A DNA stretch of 64,000 nt from Carnegiea gigantea (Eukaryota > Streptophyta > Magnoliopsida > Caryophyllales > Cactaceae): NCBI GenBank assembly GCA_029747015.1, contig JAKOGI010000080.1, positions 530,501 through 594,500 on the forward strand, given 5' to 3'. The notes beneath the pieces were generated by a model. It was not told the origin of the DNA. It saw only the letters and a list, made by a program, of their open reading frames with translations, and did not search any database. Positions 51,236 to 62,050 of this stretch are shown here, piece by piece (positions within the stretch are counted from its first letter, which is position 1; each line of letters begins with the position of its first letter). The position numbers were made by a program, and so were the translations under genes.

Positions 51236-53323
51236 TCAAGGTGTTCTTACCAACCCTAGTTCCAGTCTATTTCTCTCAAATTGATCTCTAGCTAGTGCCT
51301 TAGTGAATATATCAGCAATTTGATTTTCCGTTGTGCAAAAATTCATAGAAATTAAACCCTTTTCAACATTATCTCTCAAGAAATGATGTCGAATGTCAAT
51401 ATACTTTGTTCTTTTATGTTGACATGGATTTTTTGCAATGTTAATTGCACTTGTGTTATCACAAAAAATAGGAATGCATCCAGTGTCAACACAAAAGTCC
51501 TTAAGCTGTTGTCTTATCCACAACAGTTGAGCACAACATGAAGCTGCTGCAACATATTCAGCTTCTGCTGTGGACATGGCAACTGAATGTTGCTTCTTGG
51601 TAGCCCAGGATACCAAACAAGGTCCAAGAAAGTGAGCCATACCTGAGGTACTCTTTCTATCAACTAGGAATCCAGAATAGTCAGCGTCAGCATATCCAAC
51701 AAGATCGAAATTACAACCTCTAGGATACCATAAAGTTAAATTGGGTGTATGCTTCAAATATCTTAGTATCCGTTTAACAGCTTTAAGATGAGTTTCCTTA
51801 GGATTAGACTGAAAACGGGCACATAAACCAACACTAAAAACAATATCCGGTCTACTAGCGGTTAGGTATAGGAGTGACCCAATCATGCCCCTATAGAGTT
51901 TCTCCTCAACTGAGGGACTCCCATCATCCATAACCAACTTGGTTGAAGGAGAAATAGGAGTGTCTATGGATTTGGCCGACTCCATCCCAAAACGCTTAAG
52001 TAGCTCCTTGATATACTTTTGTTGATGGATCATGGTGCCGTTTGGAGTTTGCTTGATTTGTAAGCCTAAGAAAAAGTTAAGCTCACCCATCATGCTCATC
52101 TCAAACTCACTCCTCATCATATTTGAAAATTCATTGCATAAATCATGATGAGTTGCACCAAATATAATGTCATCAACATATATTTGGACAATCAATAAAT
52201 GTTCCCCCTTAGATTTTAGAAACAAGGTATTGTCTATCTTGCCTCTTCTAAAATTATTTTCAAGTAAAAAACTTGACAAACGTTCATACCAAGCTTTAGG
52301 AGCTTGTTTTAAACCATAAAGAGCTTTGTCAAGTTTGAAAATATGGTTTGGAAATTCACTGTTTTCAAAACCAGGGGGTTGTTTGACATACACCTCTTCT
52401 TTGAGGTATCCGTTTAGGAATGCACTTTTCACGTCCATTTGATATAACTTAATTTCCATATGAGCTGCAAACGCTATTAGGATTCGAATGGCCTCAATTC
52501 TAGCAACTGGTGCAAAGGTTTCTTCATAATCGATCCCTTCTTCTTGGTTATACCCTTGAACAACCAGCCGTGCCTTGTTCCTAGTGACTGTTCCTGACTC
52601 ATCCAACTTGTTTCGGAACACCCACTTGGTTTCAATGATTGTTCTCTCTGCAGGTTTAGGTACTAGGTGCCACCCTCTATTTCTTTCAAATTGATGGAGC
52701 TATTCTTGCATTGCCGTGACCCAATCTGAATCTGCAAGAGCTTCATTCACATTCTTTGGCTCAATGTTAGAGAGAAAAGCATAGAAAGCACATAAATTCT
52801 TAAGCTTAGACCTAGTTTGCACTCCACTGTTAATATCAGACAGAATTTGATCAAGGGGGTGTGAACTATGGTGCTTCCATGGTCGTGGAGTAAGTGGATC
52901 CACAGACACATGCTCTACTCTAGCCGGAATATTTGGAGAATCAGGCTCACGAACACCTCCTGAGCCTGTTTCTGCACCTGTTTGTAAGCCTGTTCCTGAA
53001 GAACATGGTCCCGAACAGGGTTCAACGGTGTTTCTCCCTGTTTGGTGTTCACCTTGCCTGCTGTTTTGAGGAACAACTTCTGGGCCTGTTGTCTCCATGG
53101 TGTTCTTACCTTGTCTCTCATGGGGCAATACTTCTTTTCAGATAAGACCTAATTCGAACTCTTCTTCCTGTGCACCATTCTTATTCAAAGTGTTAGATTC
53201 ATCAAAAAGCACATGCACACTTTCTTCAACGCACAAGGTTCTTTTGTTAAAGACTTTGTATGCCTTGCTGTGAGAGGAATAACCGAGAAATATTGCCTTA
53301 TCACTGTTGGGATCAAACTTTCC
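51236..53323 (-). pseudogene. Copia pol, distal part: INT end, RT and RNase H
   Basis: In one frame from the hAT insertion site down to 51236. The integrase end (AIFLGYSSHSKAYKVFNKRT) is followed by a TGA at 53138-53140 and a TAG at 52700-52702. The reverse transcriptase then has [35 protein letters not shown] and the catalytic YVDDIIFGA. RNase H has [30 protein letters not shown] and [12 protein letters not shown]. Copia reverse transcriptase copies element RNA in virus-like particles. The RT/RNase H motifs look complete, but the upstream stops and the hAT insertion prevent a full polyprotein. Confidence 0.9.
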
Positions 53324-54613
53324 TAGGGATGGCAACGGGGCGGATCGGGGACGGGGGGTGCATCCCCGTCCCCGTCCCCGCTGGGCAGCGCCATCCCCGT
53401 CCCCGCCCCATTCCCCGCTGCGGGGGAAAAACTTTCCCCGTCCCCGTCCCCGTCGGGGCCCCAATCCCCAACGGGGAATATCCACCGACTTTCCAACCAA
53501 TTGTAGTCAAAGTTTTAAACTCGGTCGTTCCTTCTCAGAACGGCCATTACATAACAAAAATCAAATTTCCCAAAACTTCGCCCATCCAAAATGGGGCAAA
53601 CTTTTCGCAAATTCTAGCCTAGACATAAACAAGGCCCAACTTTGCACAACAAAAGGATAAATTTGGAGGCATTTATATAGAGTTCTTAGGATGCCAAACA
53701 AGTGTTCAAGGGCAATGTGGGACTCTTGGTGAATGCAAAGATTTGCTAGTTTTCACCTCTCCTATCCCAATCATTTTTGAATAAAACAATTTATTGCAAT
53801 ATAAGCTTCATGAACTTCACCCATCCAAAATGGGGCAAGCTTTTCACAAGTTTCAGCCCATAGAAAAGTTTCAGCCCATAGAAATAAACAAGGCCCAACT
53901 TGGTGCAACAAAATGATTACTTGGAGGCATTTATATAGGGTTCTTAGGATGCCAAACAAGTGTTGAAGGGTGATGTGGGAATGCAAACATTAGCTAGTTT
54001 TCACCTCTCCTATCCCACATCATTTCTAAATAAAACGATTTATTACAATATAAGCTTCATGAACTTCACCCATCCAAAATGGGACAAGCTTTTCACAAGT
54101 TTCAGCCCATAGACAACAAGGCCCAACTTGGTGCAACAAAATGATTGCTTGGAGGCTTTTATATAGGGTTCTTAGGATGCCAAACAAGTGTTCAAGGGCG
54201 ATGTGGGACTCTTGGTGAATGCAAAGATTTGCTAGCTTTCATCTCTCATGTCCCACATCGTTTCTGAACGAAATAATTTATTGCGATATAAGCATAATTT
54301 TGAGAAGTGCTACTGGTGGAGTTGTATGTGCAAGCAATTTGCAAATGTATGAGTAATTGATAAAATAAGTTGAAATTTTTCGTTATTTTAATTGGAAACG
54401 GGGACGGGGACGGGGATTTTTCACCAATCGGATTATTGGAAACGGGGACGGGGACGGGGCCGATGTATGGCCCCGCCCCCGTCCCCGTCCCCGCGCGGGG
54501 ATTGATTCTTCACCCCGTCCCCGTCCCCATCCCCGTTGGGGGCGGGGATTTTTCCCCACTTCGGGGCGGGGCCCCGACGGGGACGGGGATTCTCCGCCTA
54601 ATTGTCATCCCTA
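53324..54613. mobile_element. hAT-like element (1290 bp) inside copia integrase
   Basis: Ends TAGGGATGGCAA and, reverse-complemented, TAGGGATGACAA form 12 bp inverted repeats with one mismatch. The perfect 8 bp direct repeat AACTTTCC lies outside (53316-53323 and 54614-54621), diagnostic of hAT. The copia frame runs up to both junctions, and the insert plus one TSD is 1298 bases, consistent with one ancestral frame. The interior has G/C-rich CGGGGA-type repeats at both ends and three tandem units of about 240 bp in the middle. No transposase frame is present: non-autonomous. Confidence 0.88.
53574..54295. repeat. Three ~240 bp tandem repeats inside the hAT element
   Basis: Units begin at about 53574, 53813 and 54062 with AACTTC(G/A)CCCATCCAAAATG. 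Each then carries AAGGCCCAACTT, the GGAGGCATTTATATAG/GGAGGCTTTTATATAG block, TTCTTAGGATGCCAAACAAG, and a T/A-rich end with TTATTGC(A/G)ATATAAGC. Unit 2 has a small internal duplication of TTTCAGCCCATAGAAA and a short deletion. Confidence 0.85.
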
Positions 54614-55854
54614 AACTTTCCTAAAGCATCCTTCCCATTATTATGCACAAAACACCTACAACCGAATGTTCTTAAATGCATAATGTTGGGCTTTCTGCCT
54701 TTGAAGAGTTCGGAGGGAGTTTTGTTCAAAATAGGTCTAATCATACATATATTCATAATGTAACATGATGTGTTCAAAGCTTCTGCCCAAAAGTTCCTAG
54801 GAAGACCACTAGCAATAAGCATTATCCTAGTCATGTCTTCTAGGGTGCGGTTTTTGCGCTCAACCACCCCATTCTGTTGGGGTGTTCTTGGGGTCGAGAA
54901 GTTATGATCAACATCATGCGTATTACAAAATTCTGTAAAACTTGCATTTTCAAATTCAGTACCATGATCAGACCTCAAGCTAACCAATGAATGTCCTACT
55001 CTCTTTTCAACCTTTTTGAGAAGGGCAATAAAATTCTTAAAAGTTTCATCCTTGGAGGCCAAGAACAGGGTCCAAGTAAATCGAGAGTAATCATCCACTA
55101 TGACAAGCACATACCTCTTCCCACCTCTACTTGTTATCCTCATAGGACCACATAGATCAATGTGTAATAATTCAAGAGGTCGGGTAGTGCTCACACACCT
55201 TTTTGATTTAAAAGACAATCTGACTTGTTTTCCTTTTGCACAAGCTTCACATACCCTGTCATCATTAAACTTGATGGAAGGTAGTCCAACAACCAAGTCT
55301 TTGGAAACAAGTTTGTTTAAAAGAGTAAGGCTCGCATGGCCTAGTCTCTTGTGCCAGAGCATTATATCATCATTCACAGCACTCAAACAAGTCAGGTTGT
55401 TTTGGAGAAGTATGGAAATACAAACTTTGTAAACATTTTTGTGACGCTTCCCCTTTAACACAACGTCTCCTGTGTTGGCATTGACAACCAAGCAATGTGT
55501 TCGTGAGAACACCACTAGATTGTTCTTGTCACACAGTTGGGACACACTTAGTAAATTATGCTTTAAACCATCAACTAAGTGCACATTATCAATTGAGTGG
55601 GAGAGAGTTTTACCAATGCTACCTATACCGACAATTGTCCCAGACTTGCCGTTTCCAAAAGCCACGCTCCCACCGGTTGAAGCTGTAAGTGAGAGAAAGT
55701 TTGATTTTTCTCCGGTCATATGCCGCGAACACCCACTATCAACATACCACAGCTGCCTGTTTTCAAGGTTATTTTCTGAGCTATTTGTCAGGGTGTTTCT
55801 TACCCTGTTTGCTGGGTTGTTTGTGGGGTTGTTCTCTCTCACTTCAACCTGCAA
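54614..55854 (-). pseudogene. Copia pol, proximal part: protease and integrase
   Basis: In frame with the upstream gag region. It holds the protease motif WYVDSGCSRHMTG, then the integrase zinc-binding HHCC (LWHKRLGHASL ... CEACAKGK), LHIDLCGPM, the D and E of the catalytic triad (VDDYSRF region; NGVVERKNRTL) and the start of the C-terminal region, where it meets the hAT element at 54613. Integrase inserts the element cDNA into chromosomes. A TGA (55861-55863) just upstream separates this frame from gag, so expression as one protein would need readthrough. Confidence 0.9.
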
Positions 55855-55860
55855 AACAAA

Positions 55861-57627
55861 TCAAGGGTTAGTTTTGGGAACCCAGATCCACTTGGGTCCC
55901 ATTCTTTTAGACAAATAAAGCTCATCTTTCCTAATCCAGATTTGTTTCACATACCTTTCATTCTTTTCAATGGCATACCTTCTTGAAGGACATGAATATT
56001 GATAGTGACCAGTTTTACCACAATGAAAGCAAACAATGTTTTCAGGTAATCCCACATACTTTCTATGGATTGGGTAAACGGTTCGTTTAGGCTTATATCC
56101 AAGTCCCTTTTTGTTTCGACTGTGGTGAGTGTTTAACCAATCAAGGACTTGTGAGGACTTGTTCCACGACCTGTTTGTGGCAAGGTCGTGTTCTGTGCGT
56201 TTTGCTTTAGCCGACAGGTTCTTGTTTTCAGCAAGCAAAACTTCGACCTTTTCTTTAAGCTCAAGGGTTTCCTTTTCAGCCTTGGCTTGATTGGTGGTAT
56301 ATTTTACTTCGTTCAAGATCAAGGTCTCCCTAAGGTCATTTATGGTTTGATGTGAAGCTAGAATTTCTCTTTCAGCCTCAAGTTTCTCATTCTTAAGGAT
56401 CTCATTTTCTAGTTCTAGGTCTCGGACATCTCGTTTCAATTCAGCACAAGTATCCATCAAGGTATACAAAAGTTTTTCGAGAGTTGCTTTATTGAGACCA
56501 CGTACCTTGTTCTTGAGATCAGTCAAGCTGTTTATGGATTCATCATCTGAGTCTGAGTCACTTTGTGCCATGAGAGCTACAGCATCTCCTTCACTTTCAG
56601 ATTCACCTTCATCCTCAGAAGAGTCTCCCCAGGCAGCAAGCATAGCCTTCGAGAATCTTTTGCCTGAGGTGTTCACAGGTTGTTTTCGAACCTGTTTTCT
56701 GGGTTGTTCGAACTCCTGCTCTTCTCGAAGCAGAGGGCAGTTTTTCACAAGGTGATCTGGTTTGCCACATTTAAAACACCCTGTGAACTGTTCTCGGGGG
56801 GTGTTTCTGGATTTACTGAAGTCCTTTCTTCTGTTGTTTTCTTTGACCTTTTTGAAGAATTTCTTGAACTTTCGTGTCATTAAGGCCATCTCTTCATCCT
56901 CAAGGTCAGAGTCATCATCCTCTTGTGCTTTCAAGGCAAGCCCACGATCCTTCTTCTGCTCCTCTTTTTGTTATGAGTTCTTTCTGAGTTCATAGGTTTG
57001 AAGATTGCCAATCAACTCGTCGAGGGTGATCTTGTTCATATATTTAGTTTCTTGGATGGCTGTCACCTTCGCTTCCCAAGACCGAGGCAAAATTCTTAGA
57101 ATCTTCCTCACCAGCTCTTCTGTGGTGAAGGATTTTCCCAGGGATTTTAGCTCGTTTGTTATGTGGGTGAAGCGTGTGGACATATCCATCACGTTCTCAC
57201 GATCACCCATATCAAACAACTCATATTGTCTCATGAGTAGCTCAATACGTGATTGTTTGACTTGACTTGTTCCTTCATGAGCTACTTGGAGGACATTCCA
57301 TATCTCCTGAGCTGACTCACACTCCGAGATACGTGTATATTCATCTGGACCTAGGCCAAAATATAATAGCTTCTTGGCCTTGGCATTCTTTTCCATTTTC
57401 TTATAGTCTTCAGCATCAAACTCTATGGGTTCCTTGGGAACCTTCTTACCATCTTCAAGCACCTTGGTGGGAACAAGGGGCCTGTTCTTGATGAGCATCC
57501 ATAACTCATAATCTTCTGCCTGAATATAGTTCTCCATCCTATTCTTCCACCAACTATAATGTTGGCCGTTGAAATAGGGTGGCCGAGTAATGGATTGCCC
57601 TTCAAGGATTCCTTGTGGTGTACTCAT
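55861..57627 (-). pseudogene. Copia gag with two zinc knuckles, one in-frame stop
   Basis: It starts MSTPQGILEGQ at 57627 and runs through the gag core (YFNGQHYSWWKNRMENYI, ELVRKILRILPRSWEAKVTAI) to a TAA at 56971-56973, then goes on in the same frame with acidic and basic stretches. CCHC knuckles are CFKCGKPDHLVKNC and, after a long coiled-coil-like stretch, CFHCGKTGHYQYSC. The unit ends at TGA 55861-55863, just before the protease. Gag forms the particle shell and binds element RNA. The TAA looks like a single CAA to TAA change. Confidence 0.88.
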
Positions 57628-57670
57628 CTTCAGAATCTCTCAAGGTGTTAGCCCTTTTGTGAGAGAACCT

Positions 57671-57682
57671 GCTCTGATACCA
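57671..57682 (-). promoter_or_regulatory. Primer-binding site for initiator tRNA-Met
   Basis: The minus strand reads TGGTATCAGAGC two bases after the 5' LTR end. It is complementary to the 3' end of plant initiator tRNA-Met and is the usual site in copia elements. Confidence 0.9.
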
Positions 57683-57684
57683 CT

Positions 57685-59376
57685 TGTTGAATTTAGGAGT
57701 ACTTACCCACAAGAGGAGGGTGAATTGTGGTGTTCGATTTTCGCGTACTTACTGACAAACACCCTCTTGATTGCAGAGGTTGTTCTTGAATTACAAACAA
57801 CCTTCTGACTTGTTTGCACCAGATGTTTTCAATTTGCTCAAAGGCGAAAATCAACAAGATAAATGCGGAAATAAAGTACACACAATTTTTCCGTGGAAAA
57901 CATCTCTAACCCAACTGAGGTGTGAAAAACCACGACCTACCTCGTATAGGATTTAACCACTTTCACTAACGGGCTTCACACATTACAAATGTAACACACC
58001 TTGTTACAACTTACAATCACGTAACCTTCTTTTCTAAGAAAGGTTACACCACGTCCAAATCTCACCAGATTGGACACGTCCAAAGTCCACACGACTGAGG
58101 ACCACTCACTCACTTTTCCGATCCAAGATCAGGGTTACAAAACACCTTATGGGGGTGCTTCTGATTTAAGCAGATGTAAGGTACAATGAGGTCCTAGTAT
58201 GCCAATATCTTGAAAGCTCAGCTTAAACACAACTTGTCTCGATTTTTCTTTTCTCAAGAGTAACTCGAAAAATTCTTCTCACTAGAAAAACCACTTTTGC
58301 ACTTCTCCCTTTTTGCGTATGTTGTGTATGTTTCTCGTTTTTTCTTCTCTTATGAATGGGAGTGAAATGTTGAGTTTTTAAACAAAAAATCCAACGGTCA
58401 AAAACAAGGAGAAGTGATAAAATCAGCTATGTTTAGCAAAGAGAGATTTTTGCTTAGCACAGAGAATTCCAACGGCTAAAAGATCCAATGAGGATAGAGT
58501 TTCCCAATATTGTAGGGATTTGATTTTGGAAGATAAAAGACTATCTTTTCCCCTTAAAAATAGCCGTGAAATACGTGGAAAAGAATCTCAGCTTGAATTT
58601 TGAATTAATCACTTTCCAAAGGATAAGAGAAAAATGTTTTCGGTTTTGGTAAATATTTTTCAAAATCAGTTTTGCAAATCTCCCAAGTGATTTTCATATC
58701 AAAAGATTTCCTACAGCTTAAATTGCTGTCTTGGAATTTTATCAAAATATATTAGAGCTTTTGGCCAACCAAAATAAGTTTTCCAAAGTGACCGGGTTTG
58801 GCCGTTGCAGTTCAGAAACACCCTAGGTACCCTGTTTACAGGGTTGTTCAAACTTGGTGTTCTGAAGCAAATAGCGCAACCAATTCAAGAGTGGTTAGTT
58901 AGAGACTTTTCAAGATTGGCATATTAACAAGAGTCTAAAAAATAAAACCTAAATCACCCAAGACATCTTGTTGTAGATCCAGTCATCTTGTTCAAGACGA
59001 ATACGCTGCCCCAACCACCTAGACCAACCTGTTTGCCAGGTTATTCTTGTATCGCTTGAGTTCAGAAAGGCCTGTTTGCTGGATTGTCCTTGAAACACCT
59101 AGCTTGTTTACCAGGTTGTTCTTGTATTGCTTGAATTCAGGAACTGATCTTAACACACAATCAACTCATCGAGGTGGTGTTCTTGACTTGAGCGTGAGTC
59201 ATCAAGGTATGAGACCTGTTCTTAAGACTTGTTCTCAACATTCAGCAAACAAGTTAAGACGCATATTGAAAATAACAGTGTATGCATGTTTGGAGAACTT
59301 TGTTTGGAGCAACATTACTTAAGAGCATTTTACACTTGGGTTTGTTGTCATCAAAACTAAATATACTAATTCAACA
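57685..59376 (-). repeat. Copia 5' LTR
   Basis: 1692 bases, TG...CA ends. Contains promoter and leader of the element by definition. It has a 31 base segment (58565-58595) missing from the 3' LTR; which state is ancestral is not known from the window. Confidence 0.93.
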
Positions 59377-61022
59377 TTAGTGTACCCCAATTCTCTAGTA
59401 TCCCTGTCCATGTGGTCGAAGCATTATTTCTCGATGGAGCATCAAAAAGCTCCCTCCCTCCGTGGCAATATGTATGTCGAAGCACTCTGACCCATAGGGC
59501 ATTTTCCTCTTGCATCACCTTCCAGCCCAATTTCACTAGGAACGCTGAATTAACTTGCCTCATTGATTTGATTCCTAGCCCTGCTTCTTCCTTTGGCCAT
59601 GTGACAATATCCCACGAAAGTAGTGAGGTTTACGTTCCATAGCTGTCCCCCCCCCCAAAAAATCGCCTCGTTTTCCTATCTAATTTGTCACAGGTTGTCC
59701 CGGGTAACCATGCCGTTCGCATAGTATATGAGGGTATGGCCGCAAGTGTAGATTGGATGAGGGTCACACGACCTGCTAGTGATAGGCATTTTGTTTTTCA
59801 GCCAGCAAGCATTCTGTCTACTATCTCGATCACATATTTATACGTGGCTTTCATTACCCGTCCATTAATGGTGGGGAACCCAAGATATTTGCCCAAGTCA
59901 TATGTGGCTTGCATTCCCAGAATGCTGCAGATTGCATCAATCCTGTGATCCTGGATATTCAGGGAGAAATAAACCTTGGATTTAGCCATGTTGACTTTCT
60001 GTCTCGAGGCACTACATAACTGATTTAAACAACTCATAACCACTTGTGCTTGATCGATCGTAGCTTCTGCAAACAATATAAGATCATCAGCAAATAGTAA
60101 GCTAGATATTTGAGGGCCTCCACGGCTGGCATGAATCGGTCTCCATTGATTCATGAAGATGGCGACGTCAATTAAGTGTGCCTGTCTCTCGATGCATCCC
60201 ACAAATATGTAGGGGGATAACGGATCGCCCTGCCGGATGCCTCTTGATGGTTAGAACTTCTCGGTAGGAACACCATTCCATAAGATGGCCATCGAGGATA
60301 CAGTAATGCATTCCATGATGACCTCAATCATCAGGTGCGGAAGCTGCATCTCCATTAGTGTATCACGAATGAAACTCCATCTCAACCGGTCATACGCCTG
60401 TTCTAAATCAAATTTAATGGCCACCCAATCTTTCCTGCCCCTCTTTCGTCTCATAGTGTGGAGTAGTTCCTGCATTATGATGATGTTATCGCATATCGTC
60501 CTTCCTGGTACGAAGCTCGTTTGGGTAGAAGCAATGAGTTCAGGGAGAATTCCTTTAAGCCGTTGAACTATAGTCTTCGTAATGATCTTACAGGCCACGT
60601 TATAAAGACTTATCGGCCTGAAGTGGGATGGTAAGTGAGAATTCTCCACTTTGGGAATAAGCGTGAGGTAGGTCCTATTGAGGTTCTCTGGCAATGGTTG
60701 GCCTTGGAGCGCTTTCAAGGCCATTTCGCACACTTTCCCTCCAACGAGGTCCCAATATTTTTGATAGAAAAGCGCCTGAAAACCATCCGGGCCTAGGGCT
60801 TTTAATGGTCCCATAGCGGAAACCGCAGTCCATATTTCCTGCATTGTAAAAGGTCTGGCTAATAGCACGTGGTCATCACTACTTAGTCGAGGGAATCGAT
60901 CTCGAGGTATCCCAGTTGAATTCCCTTCAGCATGCTCCTCTGTGTACAAGGTGTTGAAAAATTGTACTATTATATTATGTACTTCGATCAGATCAGTAAT
61001 CCATTCCCCGTTTCGTATTATA
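59377..61022 (-). mobile_element. LINE, 5'-truncated reverse-transcriptase part
   Basis: The frame enters near 61015 (IRNGEWITDLIEVHNIIVQFF) and has SAMGPLKALGPDGFQALFYQ, LIPKVENSHLPSHFRPISLYN, FVPGRTICDNII, IKFDLEQAYDRL and, after a TAA at 60248-60250 in the same frame, SRGIRQGDPLSPYIF and the catalytic LLFADDLILFAEA. It continues with a C-terminal segment (59563-59366) up to the copia junction. The endonuclease domain normally upstream is absent, so the copy was 5'-truncated when inserted. The reverse transcriptase primes on nicked DNA in active relatives. The 3' part is at 45480-46879. Confidence 0.88.
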
Positions 61023-61531
61023 AATCTGATAAAATTTTAATAAGAATTAGTAAATACCTACATAAATAAACAATATGTCTTAATATAAGGAAACTAATAG
61101 TTAGAGGAAAATTGTCCGAAATCTGATAGCTGAAAAAAGATAAGTTTGGATTATTTTTTCAACTTGGATTGTATAGACTAAAACAAAAATGTCTCTCTGT
61201 AATTTTACAATTTAGGGATAAGGCTGTTACATCTAACCCCCAATCTCGCCTAGTGGCGTAATTCATGGGTATTGAATTTGGGTTTGAATAATCAGAGGAA
61301 ATGGTTGTTCAAATATTATGCTTTATTATTTTCATCATTTCCATGTAATCTTAGAATATATGTAGTGTATTGAACATAGTTTTCGAAAGTCTAAATTTAG
61401 TACTTAATATTTCATAGTTTATTACTTTTAAAATTAAAATCTCACATACTTTTGCTATTTATGACTTATAATTAAATCTTATCACTCTTTATATCTTATG
61501 CGGGCACGTATATGTGTATATATATAAGAAG
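61023..61531. other. Remaining spacer upstream of HCS1
   Basis: AT-rich host DNA between the LINE end and a small hAT element. No gene is seen. With 45232-45479 it may represent the original ASHR1-HCS1 divergent spacer. Confidence 0.4.
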
Positions 61532-61865
61532 TAGACCTGATAAAATTGACTTAAGATTCGAAACTCGAACCAAACGACACGGACGCATATCCGACCCGAC
61601 ATTCGAAATATGTTCACCTGAAAGTGGACACAAAATTTGAATTGACCCGAATCGAACTATACCTGACTCAAAATTTTCTACAAAAGTTGTTTGTTTTGGC
61701 ATGGCGAGCGTATTTGATCAAAAATTAGTTGATCTGAAATCGACCTGAATTGAACCATATCCAATCCAAATTAAAGCAATCCAAAATTTTACTTAACCCA
61801 AATATGACCCTACTCAAATTTAATCCAATCTATAATTGAATCGAATAATCTATTTGTCAAGCCTA
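61532..61865. mobile_element. Small hAT-like element upstream of HCS1
   Basis: It starts TAGACCTGATAAAATT. Its reverse-complemented right end is TAGGCTTGACAAATAGATT. The flanking 8 bp repeats ATAAGAAG (61524-61531) and ATAAAAAG (61866-61873) match at 7 of 8. The 334 bp interior is AT-rich with GACCCGA/GAATTGACC units and no coding capacity. Confidence 0.72.
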
Positions 61866-61946
61866 ATAAAAAGCAGTGAAGAGGTATTACTCAAAATGTG
61901 GTAAATTAACGCTCCCGAGTCCCGAGCATCCACAGGAAAAATAAAA

Positions 61947-62018
61947 ATGAAAAAGAAAGAAAAGAAAGGCCAGAGAGCGAAAACAACCGCATTTATAGTT
62001 CGGATCTCTGCCCGTTGA
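61947..62018 (+). promoter_or_regulatory. Candidate upstream ORF of HCS1
   Basis: ATG at 61947 opens a 23-codon basic frame (starting MKKKEKKGQRAK) that stops at 62016-62018, 32 bases before the first HCS1 ATG. In Arabidopsis HCS1 a small uORF controls which of two starts is used and so the targeting of the enzyme. Whether this ATG is inside the transcript here is unknown. Confidence 0.42.
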
Positions 62019-62050
62019 GTCGTTGACTCGGACTGAACCGCTGCGAGCAT

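Larger units (their letters stand above)
46880..59376 (-). mobile_element. Ty1/copia retrotransposon (Sirevirus/Maximus type) with internal hAT insertion
   Basis: Two LTRs (46880-48541 and 57685-59376) each begin TGTTGAAT and end ATTCAACA. The 5 bp direct repeat TTAGT lies just outside both ends (46875-46879 and 59377-59381), and the insertion splits a LINE. The tRNA-iMet primer-binding site is next to the upstream LTR, and a purine tract is next to the downstream one. The order gag, PR, INT, RT, RNase H is that of copia. The long LTRs, length (about 11.2 kb without the hAT element) and an extra ORF region between RNase H and the 3' LTR fit the Sirevirus group, whose extra ORF is often called env-like. 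In-frame stops and frameshifts make it defective. Confidence 0.93.
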
